In this document: positions 11,196-23,829 of the stretch, one piece after another
How the letters are laid out: every line of letters begins with the position of its first letter
How positions within the stretch are numbered: the first letter of the stretch is position 1
Source: Polytrichum commune
Taxonomy: Eukaryota > Streptophyta > Polytrichopsida > Polytrichales > Polytrichaceae
NCBI GenBank assembly: GCA_950295325.1
Contig: OX485804.1
Coordinates: 67,062,033 to 67,122,032, forward strand
Length of the DNA: 60,000 bases
Direction: 5' to 3'
The notes under the pieces: generated by a model
What the model saw: the letters and a program-made list of their open reading frames with translations, nothing else
The model's database searches: none
Told to the model about the DNA's origin: nothing
Position numbers and translations under genes: made by a program

Positions 11196-13004
11196 ATGGC
11201 CCAGTTTGCAGGTGCACTTTGGTGGCAGGCAAGCTTACAAAAACAATTATCTTGCCAAGCCCTTCGATCCAAAATGCATGGGCTCTCCAGTGTTACAGTC
11301 TCTCCATATTTGTCAAGAACAACTTGGGAAGATATGTTGGTGCCACGCCCTCCTTCTGAATTGACAAATATTGAGTCTCCAAAGCTCTCTGCTGCATACC
11401 CAGCAGTTGTCTGCTTCCGAGACGATGATGCCACTTTTCCTGAGTACTTGGTGGAAAGGGATCTAAGTGACATGAGTGTTCGCACCAACTTGGAGATTAG
11501 ATACAGTCCGTGGGCTGTTGAGATGATGAACGGATTTGGAAAGAAGGACGACCGGCCAGTGAAAGAGAGCACAGGTATACACAAAATTTTGTTTTTTGTG
11601 GTCCTCTCCTTTCCTTTGTGGCAGAGGAATAGGTCATCCACTTGTAGTATTTGCATGGATGAAGAAAATTAGCAGTGGGAAAATGTAGCAGGTGCAGTTC
11701 TTATTGCTGCTAAAGCTCAGGCTGAGAGTTGGACAACAACACAGAATGTCCTGTCTTCTTTTTGGCGGACCACAGTTTGGGTCCCTTTATGTACTTGCTT
11801 GTTTATCAACTATGTTAGTCAAATCAGTCTGAGGAAAAGACTTATGAAGCTGCAAAACCCCATTGCTGATCATTTATGTGTGTGTTTATATACATAAGTT
11901 GCATTTGTCTTCCATTGTTCCCCCTTGTCAATTTTAAAAAGCTGCAAGTTTCCTCACTGACAAATTAGGATATGGTCAGAAAGGATGATGCTCATCATTT
12001 GGTGTGGTGGTCCAGATATTTGTCATTTGTATGGTACATTGTGGATAATTGCATCCTTTGATTCTACATTTCAAGGACAAGTAGTACTGGAATGACACAA
12101 CTGACTCAGAAACCATTGCAGGTGGGCCTCCAGGAAATGGAAAGGGAGGTGATGACGGTGGTGGTGATGGGGGAGGAGGTGGCGGTGATGATGATGGAGA
12201 GGATCATATATTCCTTTTGCCAGTGCTAACATTAGCATTTGCAGCATTCCACTTAGGGTACTGCATTGCTATCTGGGTGAAGGATGAGAGCTTGGACTTC
12301 GATTTTTTTCGCACTGGTCTTGGTTTATTTGGCCTTTTAGCAGTGGCTGCTTTGCGCCTGAATGCGTGAGTTTCGGCCCTCTTTTACATTTGTTTGTCTG
12401 TCATAAAGAGTCTGTTGCATGGACTTACATCCAGCATTCTGCAACCATTTGTCATTGCCTACTGTTTTACTTTCTGGTTGGCAAAAAAAGTAACATTTTG
12501 TGATTTTCTTGTTTGATCTATATCAGATCAAGTATATCCGAAGTCCCATGTCTGATTGTTATGGTGGCATGCAGACGGACAGGCATTGATGCTTACATTT
12601 TAGGGCTGGGGGCTTCTGTAGGTGTGATGGTCTGGACAGGTACAGAGATCTTTATCCGACTCTAGTGGATTCCAGAATTGTCACATTAGAAGCATACATT
12701 TAAGTGAAGTTAAATTTAGCCTTTCAGATGTATTTTTACAGTGCCTGGAGTCCTTTTGGATGTTCAATATTCAGAAAGGACTTTATATATTGTCAGCAAG
12801 GTTCACAAGAAGTTCCATGTCAGACACTGGAATATTAATGGATGATGCTTGAAAAGGTGACACTTGTTGATCTAAATGTGTCTATCTTTGTGTACAGGGG
12901 AACGGTGTTTAGTGAAAAGAGAAGGAAGCCCAGCAGGCATTGTGGCCTTGTTTGCGGCATCCATGGCTGTCATGTTCACTGCAGCCCTTTATCACACATT
13001 TTGA
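11196..13004 (+). CDS. Uncharacterised Gly-rich membrane protein, probably plastid-targeted
   Basis: Four exons fit GT..AG rules and keep frame: 11196-11574, 12122-12365, 12527-12639 and 12898-13004, 843 nt in all, encoding 280 residues and TGA. The ATG at 11196 has a strong context (TCACCATGG) and precedes an N-terminus rich in A, L, S, Q and K with few acidic residues, typical of a transit peptide. Residues about 45-125 are soluble. Residues 127-153 are a Gly/Asp linker (GGPPGNGKGG...). Four hydrophobic stretches follow at about 156-179, 188-206, 214-244 and 258-277, and the protein ends HTF. This suggests a plastid envelope or thylakoid membrane protein. I do not recognise the family. The linker resembles that of RETICULATA-related proteins, but the membrane part does not obviously match them. 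Splice sites are predicted by eye. Confidence 0.7.
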
Positions 13005-14449
13005 ATCCGTGGAGCAACAGGCTGTTTATCTCACTTGATGCAGAGCACTATTCAGAAGTCGGCATTGTATCTTTGGATAGATTCAGGAAGAGCCACTCGA
13101 GCGCCAGATTTCAGACCAATGAGGAAATAGCCCATTAAAGTTACGTCCATCTGTGTGTTCTTATCTTCCCAACACACTTCAGGTTTAGTTATATGTACAT
13201 GTTCAACTTAGCCAGCTACATATTTTTTGCATGGATAGCTGCGGTCAACTGTGAGTATGTCTAGAGAATGCATCTTTGCATGCACCTTGGTTCTTTGAAA
13301 TCCAGAAGTGGGCTTCTTATAGACCTATTATTTGATTCTGATTATGTAAATACATCAGAATGTGGTACAGCAGTGTGCTGTTGAAGATCAGTCATTTTAC
13401 TATCAGACAGTTGCTGCTGATAAATTTGTACAGATATTATTTTAACACTCGGAGCAAGAAAGGCCTCATCTGGATTGAGAATTGTCAGCATGTATTTTGT
13501 CAAACTTGTGTGAGACCACCCTCTGTTGATTTCTTGAATTCTACTAAGTGGTGTCATGGAGCCCTCAGCCTCGCAGTTGTTCATATTGAAGAATCGCACA
13601 GCTTATCAATCTCCATGATTTACAGCACTAACATCGTGGTGAAGACAAGCTCCAAGGCTTGCCTCTTTCTATTCTCCAAAGTGCAGTAGGGCTTCAGATT
13701 CACCTCCATTTCTTGTAGAGCTCCCAGAGGTGGTTCTTCAACTCATTGGCACTGCAAACTATGAATTTGGCATCATAGTTTTCTCCAGCTTGAGTACAGG
13801 AGTAGGTGGGAGTGTTCTTGAATCGATTACCATGGTCATCGATTTGAGTGTGACCTTCCATACTGTGTAGGGCATTGGAACTAAGGTTGACAATGCACAT
13901 TGATCACCTTTGTGTTAGTATAGGATCATATGACCATGTGGAAATCATGGAACTTGGTGAATAGAAGGACTCGCTGCAACTTCAAACCTTTCGTCTGAGA
14001 ATCATGTGCACAATGCACACTATTCAATCTCATGCAATAGTCAAACAATATCAGAATAAAGTATCCTTCAGCCACTCAAGTTTAGGTTGCGGCAATTCAA
14101 CTACCCACCTGTTTGTACAATCTCTGCAAACATCCATCTTTTATTTGTTTACTTTTAAGTCTCGAGTCACCTGGCCTATTGTTAGTGTCAAACAATGACT
14201 AAGGTGTTTTACTCAACCTTTGCTTTATGACAATAAAACAATAATCGTGGCTGTGTGTTGAGTTAAGCAACTAATATGATAGTGAATATGTCGAATCATG
14301 TTTGGAATCTCTGCAGTTTGAGGGTTTCTATCTACCATAGCCAACCAGAGAATGCATGTAACGCCTTTCCTTGTTGGTTCCAAACATGTCTAGAGTGTCT
14401 CTACTCTCTACCAATCCTTGTAAATTTTCCTCTAAAGCCTAGATTTTCT
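13005..14449. other. 3' flank of the membrane-protein gene and intergenic DNA
   Basis: The first few hundred bases are probably 3' UTR. Beyond that only short unsupported frames occur. I see no RNA gene or transposon terminus. Confidence 0.4.
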
Positions 14450-15575
14450 AGGTTTTATTGACAAAGTTCCATGCTCACATCATTTACAAAGTCCAAATGG
14501 TTTTCAATCCTTATTGCACAATGAATAAAGAGAGGCAATTGTTAGTGACCAAGGGCTTTTAGGAAGTTGTTTCTTTCTTGATAATTTGTGGGTAGTGGAG
14601 CTTTATGATACTTTATCAGCAGGATGAGAAGCAACATTGGAATTTAAAAAAACCTTTAAAGTCGATTGTTGAGAGGATTGCTTTCTATCTTTGTTGGAGA
14701 CCCTCTTAGAATGTGAAGGCATTGAAGACAAACAAGAGCCAAATTGGATCAAAATTCCCAATTTTTTCATCAAGTGGATAGTTTTTGGTTGGCCTCAAAA
14801 CACACCACTTCTTATTAGGTGTTGCACATAACATTACTAAAATTCACATTTCCTTGCCATTCTAATTAAAAGAGATGCCATGTTCCATGGGGACCTCATA
14901 GGATATGGAACACTCAATTAGTGCAAGATGAATAGCAAATCCAAATTGTGTCCGTAGCCACTTTCTTTAAAACTTTTGTGCCTCGTATGAATACCCCACT
15001 CATTGTCAAAGTGAAATATTCTATGAGTTTTAAAATAATCATATTCCCTCCCCCCCCCCCCCCCCCAAAAAAAAAAAAAAAAAATGTTGATTATTACGTC
15101 TAGAATGGTTAACAAATTTTGAGCACAAAGTCCAATCTCTTTTCAACACATGTCTTTTTGGTAACCTTTCTTAGATTCACACCCATCCATACACCAATCT
15201 AGTATAAGGACTTTTTTAAAGATTAGACATCGAATTAGCCACATCTTTATTTTAGATAGGGTCATGTTTGACACAATTAGATACAATTGAAAGTATGTAA
15301 CTCAAATACATTATTTTATGCATGGAGAGACCTAGTTTGACCCTCTTGAATGTTTAAGCCTTAGGGCTTTAAGTCTTCTTTTGAGAATCACTACATGTTT
15401 ATTCTCAACTTTGGCCGAATTATGCCTAGGGTCACATATTGGAAGGTGGAGCTTAGCAATGTTATTGCACTCCCCTTAGGTGCAGGAAAATGTGTGTAAA
15501 CTAATGAGAAGAGCGGCCCTGTGACGGGTTGTGAAAGGCTTGAAAAATGTAAACTCCGAGAACGCTCCGGGAGCG

Positions 15576-15582
15576 TATAAGG
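15576..15582 (+). promoter_or_regulatory. TATA-like element of RPS3 copy 1
   Basis: TATAAGG lies about 20 bp before a pyrimidine-rich tract (15597-15612) that looks like a TOP-type start region. The corresponding part of copy 2 lacks it. Confidence 0.35.
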
Positions 15583-15628
15583 AACGTCGGGAACTTCGTC
15601 TCTCTCTCCCCCAAAGACCCCAAGCGGC

Positions 15629-15636
15629 TAGGGTTG
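15629..15636 (+). promoter_or_regulatory. Degenerate telo-box, RPS3 copy 1
   Basis: TAGGGTTG is one base off the telo-box (AAACCCTA on the other strand) common in plant ribosomal protein promoters and leaders. Copy 2 keeps the exact box at the matching place. Confidence 0.45.
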
Positions 15637-15701
15637 CGGTCCTTTTCCAGCACACACACTACATCGCTGTTGCTGCTGCTGCTGCCGCACGCTCGCCCAC
15701 C

Positions 15702-17294
<1,593 letters not shown>

Positions 17295-17303
17295 AGCAAG
17301 GAT

Positions 17304-18214
17304 CTAGATGCTTAGAGCACAAACTGGGTCTAGATATTCATGCTGTTGGAATGTAAATGCTTACTTAATGAAGTGCTCAGTCACTTGAGCTTAGCCCTCA
17401 CTATCAGGTCACTCATGCATGCTGAAATGTTGCCAATGTGTTCTTTGTGAAGGTGGTACATACACCCTGCGGACAGTTGTATGTTAGGGATGAAAATATT
17501 CTTCCATCTTCCTTTGGATACCATGCTCTACAAGCGTGTACCACCAGAGAGATTGGGGCTGCTCATAGTACAGAAAGATTCCAACCTGATCTTCGAGAGT
17601 TTTCTCTGAGTAAGGTTGCATTCAACCAGGGTAGAGAGTTTTTCTTCATGATCTTTGAATGCAAACCTTGCTTTAGCTTTGAGGAATAAGATGCATCTAT
17701 CTACTGGCCAATCAAGAATAGAATGTATGTTAATGCTGTACAAGTCTGCCCTTTATATCTTTTAAACATTGGCGAGTGGATATTTTCTCAACACATGTAG
17801 AATGTTAATGCTTAACAGATACAGAGTTTAATGAACAAGAAGATAACACCTATGAACATTATGCAAGTTATTGTTATTGTAACATTAAATGGAAGTTTCA
17901 AAATACAAGTGAGGAGTAGGGGTCCGATGGAGTTGATTCACCTGGAGGATTCTACCTGACTTCGTTGATACAACAAGATCTTCTTTTCTTTGAGCCAAAC
18001 TAAACACTCAAGCGTTTCCCAACTCTATTGCCCCTAGATTCAGTTGAAAGATAATTGTCAAATTGATCCTAAACCACAAGGACACAAACTCTAGCCAAGA
18101 TTATTAAAACAACACCCTCAAAATTCTAGAGACAACTTGTGGCTGCTGTATGAGACTTGAAAGGCAGATTTTGGACAAGCTCAACTCACTCATTAGATGT
18201 CAGATTTTAACAAC
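17304..18214. other. 3' flank of RPS3 copy 1, unique DNA
   Basis: Homology to the other RPS3 copy ends at 17303. The first hundreds of bases are probably 3' UTR. No further gene is supported. Confidence 0.4.
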
Positions 18215-18420
18215 ACTACTACCATAGAGGGCTCTATTCCAAGACAAAATCATTATTTCCACCTCAAAGGTTGCCACGTGTCATGCACACATTTGCCACG
18301 ATCCACTTGTATCCCGTGTGGAAACTACTTCCGCCACTTGGAAAGATGAAATAGGGAGCTCTCTACAATACCTTTGGAATCGTCTTTTCAATAGCTTATT
18401 GATGTTATGCAATTTGACAT
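18215..18420 (-). repeat. Dispersed repeat A, copy 2
   Basis: The reverse complement aligns with 950-1135 through GTAGTTTCCACACGGGATAC, TGCATGACACGTGGCAA and the 'gagctccctatttcatcttt' block. It contains two ACGTGG/CCACGT words, which are G-box-like. Confidence 0.6.
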
Positions 18421-18429
18421 ACAAATCTG

Positions 18430-19145
18430 AAAGTCATAAGCAGCATTAAGAACAAGAACAAGAACAAGAACAAGAAGACCGCTATGGGCGCAAATTTGCT
18501 TTACTCATTCAAACTAGATCTACATGAGCTCCTCTTCCTAACCCAAATGTTGCCACAAGCAAAACCTGCTCTGAAGTCATTCCACCAAATTGCATCACCA
18601 AGCTTGCCACCAATATCCCTACCGCTAGGTGCCAACCCCAAAATCTCAACAAAATCTCCACCACCAACTATCAACAAGGATCTAAACCGATTTGCATCCT
18701 CTCTAACCGTAAAAAACTCCCGAAGCTATTCAACAATACCCCTCACACTCACTATGAAGGACATTGCCCCCCCCCCCCCCCCTACACCTAATCTTAGCTC
18801 AAGAACAAATCCAAATCATCCTGGTGGTCCCACATTGAACTCTAAGAAGAAGCCCACCTCTTACAACTGCAACGTACACGAACCACCACCAAGATCAACA
18901 ACACAGCCCATACACAACAAAAAAAATTTGCATCTCACAAAAAACAATTATAATGACTACGTCAGAAAGAAGTAAAACACAAATTAATCCAACGAGCCAC
19001 TCGGGGCCGAGGCCCCCCCGTTGGTGGGAGGAGGAGGCCCCTCATAGGAGAGGCAGTTCATCTGAAACGCAACGAGGGTATGCGGGTGTGAAGTTAAGGC
19101 CGAAGTCAATCATGATCTGCTCAATAAGGGGGGGGGGGGGATGAC
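18430..19145. other. A/C-rich low-complexity segment
   Basis: It begins with an (AACAAG)n microsatellite at about 18449-18476, then a strongly A/C-rich stretch with C16 at 18767-18782, and ends at G13 (19128-19140). The 163-residue frame at 18484-18975 is Pro/Thr/Ser/Lys-rich because of the base composition and matches nothing I know, so I do not call it a gene. The composition resembles the larger block at 23830-26050. Confidence 0.45.
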
Positions 19146-20509
19146 CCAAAAAAAAAAACTTAGATTGATATCTTTGAGGTATAATTACATGTTGGCTTTG
19201 TGATCTTCACATTTCCTCATCCAAAATCGCAACGTAGATTGTTCACAACATGCTTCCATTTCGAGCTAACTTATGAGTAGTGTAACTTAATGTAACTCCT
19301 TTGGGGTATCCCACTTACATTTTGAGATGGCCCTAGCATGCATTAAAAGCACAATCAGATATAGCAAAATGATGATGGTAATTGGAACTACACGAAGGAG
19401 GTAATTGATAGCATCAACAAACAAAAGAGAATCTACCAAGACTTCGTGCAAGATGAAATGATCAAATCAAGAACACAATACAAGTTACGTATTTGAGGAT
19501 CACAAAGATAACTCCATTTGAATCTCATGCACACCAAACCCGAAATCTGAAACCTTCCAGCATGTAAAAAGAAGATTAATTACTGTGGTAGGGTGTTTTT
19601 GCAATTTTTATTTGTAAAATAAACATAGGCTTGTTATAAAAATCAAACACTTGACTACACTATTTATCTCATTTAGTGAGGGTGGGATAATAGTGCGTGT
19701 GGGAAATTAGTGAAGGTGATACTAAATTTCTTCATGCTATGAAATTATTGCCACCATAAGATCTAGGAAGCATTGTTCATCCTGGCACTATTCACTGAAA
19801 GTACCAACACTATTTACTATAAATAATATACTCACAACAAAACTATTCACAACATTCATGCTATTCATACCAACATCAATGTCTCCTTATTATCTAGCTT
19901 TCTTTCCCAAATTAGTCTAGTTCAAGTGATATTAGGTGAATCAACAACAAACCTATAGGGGGTCAAGTTTTGATGTTGGATGGATGAGATATACACTTGT
20001 ATGCAATAATTCCCCCTCTCCAAATATTTTGGACTTGTGTATGCAGGTAGATTAGCTGGTTTATTCACAAACAGGTAGGTTTCATGCAGGGACAGTCAAG
20101 TAAGCATAATGAACTGAAATGTTTTACAAACAGCACACAACATCACAAGTGTAGGATAAATTGTCGACCAAGTCCATTCCACTCTATATAATAATGCTAA
20201 AAGTACAGTTTATGTTGGGAGGACAGCCTAGTGTTGATGTCCAATTGCATGGGGTAAGAGAATCTCTCAGATGGCACATAGTATACTACAGTCCCATAAT
20301 GTAGCTAATACTTGTCCCAAGAAAACTTTGATGTGTCGATTTTTTTCCCTAAGTTTCTCCACATTACGATATAAGGAAGCTGCTGATGCCCCATAAATGC
20401 TTGGCTTGTAAGACGTCTCTTCCTTCACCAAAGGAACAACATTTCCATAATGGCCATGTCCCACAGAAATGGTTGGGGACAGAATGCTTACAATTACGGC
20501 TTGTGTTAA
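19146..20509. other. Intergenic DNA, no gene seen
   Basis: No supported frame. The part just left of 20510 may be the former 3' UTR of the isocitrate dehydrogenase remnant on the minus strand. Confidence 0.4.
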
Positions 20510-21380
20510 TTACAACTTTGATTTAAGTTCCTCAGCAACTGCATCAATGAACTCTTCAGTGCTGAGATAGTCCTTCTTAGTGACTCTGTAATCCAATACA
20601 GACCATGTCAGGCACCCAGGAGAGATAATGTAATAGTGTTGATGATAAATCGGTAGAAATGGCAGGACATCACATGCAATAGTGATGATACTCATCGGAG
20701 GTTATTAGCGAGATGACTAATTTGCAGCAAAAAGCACAACAATCTTCAGAAGTCTTCTTAGAATTAGGGTCTACATACTTTGGGCCATGAGCCAAGATAG
20801 CAAGGTCCTTCGTCATCTTTCCAGAGTCCACGATGGACACACAAGCTGTTTCCAATTTTTCAACGAACTCTTCCCGTCCAATAATCGTCCAATAATCGTC
20901 TGCATTCATAACAGAAGCTTCAAAATTAGATATGTGTACACTTCTGATCAAACATACTATACGAAGGAAAAGACAGTAACAGATTAACGACAAGATTGTT
21001 CACAAGATTGCCAGTGATTGTCTACTGTAACGATCTATATTCAAGTGAAACTTTATACAGCTTTGAGAAATGGCAAGAGTAGCTGTGGACATCACCATCA
21101 TGGTTATTACACGCCCACACATACCCTCCCTCACTCTTCAGGGCGTATGCAACCATGTGATCAATCAGCCTGTGCTCGTACACGTCACCAATATGCACAC
21201 CACGCAAAGATCCATCACAACTTACACCAAGTGTCCTGCAGACTATTTATCCTAACAAATACTTTACACAGGCCATCAGACAAGGGGATTCCGATTATGG
21301 TTTGAAATACAAACCAATGGAGTTGCTTACCAGATTCCTGCATCCTTAAACTTGGCCTCCCACCCATCATTCACAAAAAC
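20510..21380 (-). pseudogene. NADP-isocitrate dehydrogenase fragment, peroxisomal (SKL) type
   Basis: Exon-like blocks on the minus strand, in gene order: 21331-21380 (VFVNDGWEAKFKDAGIW, with a good GTAAGC donor), 21081-21181 ([19 protein letters not shown], then [12 protein letters not shown]), 20779-20899 (EFVEKLETACVSIVDSGKMT, then KDLAILAHGPK; donor GTATGT) and 20510-20585 (VTKKDYLSTEEFIDAVAEEL, then KSKL and TAA; acceptor TTACAG). All match the C-terminal part of plant NADP-ICDH, and the final SKL is a PTS1 peroxisomal signal. The block expected between the second and third pieces, with the AHGTVTRH region and cofactor-binding residues, is missing with no room for it. The second block lacks proper splice borders, and the third starts with a duplicated ACGATTATTGG. 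No N-terminal half is visible nearby. Confidence 0.85.
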
Positions 21381-23450
21381 CTAAGAGGAAATTGTGTCCA
21401 AATAGTTTTAGGACTCCTTGACAAACATGAATGGATTATAACTTAGTGACCACTTATTAACCGGTACTGGGCATCTACATTTGGTGATACTTATTCGATT
21501 GCTACAGAGTCCACAACTGACACTGCAACCCTCTTGCCAACTCTTCTATACCATATGGAAGACCAGCTCACATATGCAAGACCGAATCAATGTGAAGGAT
21601 ATCAGAATGTGAAGGATATGTGAATGAGCTCACCTGGACACGCTCACTTTCACTTTTATAATCTTGTAGTGGACATGATCACGGTGATCGTGAAACTTGC
21701 CAACATATCATGAATGCCATGAAAGCTGCCGATTGATTGACAGTGATCCTACATGACCCAAAACTCGATTATGGTATGAATGCAAAATATTCTCAAACCC
21801 CAGTTGAATGTAGTATGAGGGCACTAAGAATTGTGCAGTGAGTGTTTCAATCTCCACACTTTAGCTACACACTACAGTATTGATGATCACTGATACCATG
21901 TGTGAACACTTCACGTCTTAAGGTATATCAAAGGGAATTTCAACTCCAAACATTTCCGGTCTTCGGATGGGCTTGGAAATTGTCTCATCTGGGTAGTAGC
22001 TGTGAATCATAGGGATTGTATTTTCAAATTTCGCACCAAAAAGCAGAGATGTAAACTAATCAAGATGATAATGTGAAGATTTTTTAATGACCACATAAGC
22101 ATTCTTAAATGTGTTCATTAAATCTATACCGAACATATACTCAAGTTTTACCACGAGACATATGTTTGAAGTCCATTCTCATATACAATCATTGTCATAT
22201 ATCACTCAAAAGAATCCACATGATGTCATGTCTTCATGGATGGATCATTGTGATGAGTTATAATAATAACCTTTCTGCTCTTGGATGACAAGTCGGCTAT
22301 GAACGCACATCTGTTTGGGTCATTGATCTTACTTGGAAGTTGTCATGTCTTCAGAAAACATGTTTATGTTGTTTATGTAGAAATGATGCCCTTCAGTGCG
22401 TTTCTCAATGGAGAATAAGTTTTGTATTCACTTTGAAAGGGGATGATGATGAGTACTTTAGGTTTGCAAACCTTGACCAGTATACCATAAAATAAAGAAT
22501 CAAGAGAGATAATTCATCAAATCTTTTAGAGCTCCATACTCAATACACAACAATAAAAAAGAATCAAACAAAAATTAGCATGAGATAGAAAACAAATCAC
22601 ACATGCGGCAATAGCCAAATATTGTTTCTGCTACCGATCTCCAGAGGTAACAGGAAGACTCAAGCAGGTTGTTGGTTAGTGTGTCTACTGGTACCTCAAC
22701 TTCATCGACACAAGGAAACCAGGAGAGATAAGACAAACAAAGCCAAAGTTTGGTTTATTTGAGGAAACACCCCATTTTTTTTCAAAGAGGGCTTTGACAA
22801 GCTCCCCCTCTTAGGAATCCTCCAAAGCGCTGATACTAATTGTTTGAAGCACTCTAAATGCGTGCATGGATTCCAAAGGGAGTACCAACGTTAGTGAGAC
22901 GACGTCTAGTTGTAAGTTACTGATAAGAAGATGTTCACTACCTCCTCGAGAAAGAAGAAGATTCAACAAATTGATCAATTGAGAAACGAGATTGTGTTCG
23001 GAAGAACAGAGTCTAAAGAATCTATGAAGTGACCATTTACTACTCCATGTTGGGTTTCATACATTTCGGAACAACCTCCTCTGTTTTTAATTTTTAATTT
23101 ATAGTTTCCGACCAAACAACATCACAATGTCAAACAATCTACTTAAATGACATAGACAATAAGCTTGATGCATCCAAGCATCCTGCTCAGCGTATATTCT
23201 GTGGCGGGCGAAAGAGTGCAAAGGTAATTTTACATACTCGAAAGGTCTGATACCAAGTAGTTAGCTAACCCCAGGCAAAACCCCACAAGGCTAACGCCGA
23301 TCATCATCATATCAGCAAGGAATTAAGATTCAGATGACCTAAGTTCTTATAGCAAAAACCTGCAGCACCTCCTCCTACACAAATTGGTCGGATTGAAACA
23401 AAGACGAATCTCCTATTGCAATTGTATGTTCTCGCGAATCATTGTTTTTT
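21381..23450. other. Intergenic DNA, no gene seen
   Basis: No further isocitrate dehydrogenase exons were recognised to the right. A TCTGATACCA word at 23246-23255 is the complement of a tRNA-iMet primer site, but no LTR could be placed around it. Confidence 0.4.
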
Positions 23451-23787
23451 CCTCAATTTCTTCTCGAATAGATGTGGATGGTGTGTAATCTGGGTTAAAT
23501 GTTTCGAGAAGAAATTGAGGCACTGCAGAACGTCCCGCGGGAATGAGGAGTTTTTTCATGACTGCAGAATTTGATTGGACTAAAATTAAGAGGACTCGCA
23601 AATCCACGATCCCAACAGGAACCTGCCGTAAGCAGTGGAAAAAATTGGCCGAACAGCGTTTGTGAAGGAGAGCGCACTCGAAATCCTAAATAAGATGATT
23701 GAAAACCCTCCGCTCTCTCGTGACAATAAAACACAAAATGAGATAACCCATCAGCCACATTAGCATCGAGAAGAAATTGCGGCACTG
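23451..23787. repeat. Three-copy 17-22 nt motif, two copies forming a hairpin
   Basis: CCTCAATTTCTTCTCGA at 23451-23467 is perfectly complementary to 23504-23520, leaving a 36-nt loop. A third, extended copy (TCGAGAAGAAATTGCGGCAC) lies at 23766-23785 and continues the match of the second copy through GGCACTG. A weak frame on the minus strand runs through it, but no known protein is recognised. Confidence 0.6.
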
Positions 23788-23829
23788 ACCCCTGCATCCC
23801 CATCGCGAATGAGCTAACCCTAAAACGAA

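Noticed and set aside
18484-18975. A 163-residue Pro/Thr/Ser-rich frame
   Set aside because: It coincides with A/C-rich low-complexity DNA and a C16 run, has no recognisable domain and no splice context.
23246-23255. TCTGATACCA, the complement of a tRNA-iMet primer site, as a mark of a minus-strand copia element
   Set aside because: No LTR end (CA) sits at the right distance, no paired LTR was found and no copia proteins lie nearby.
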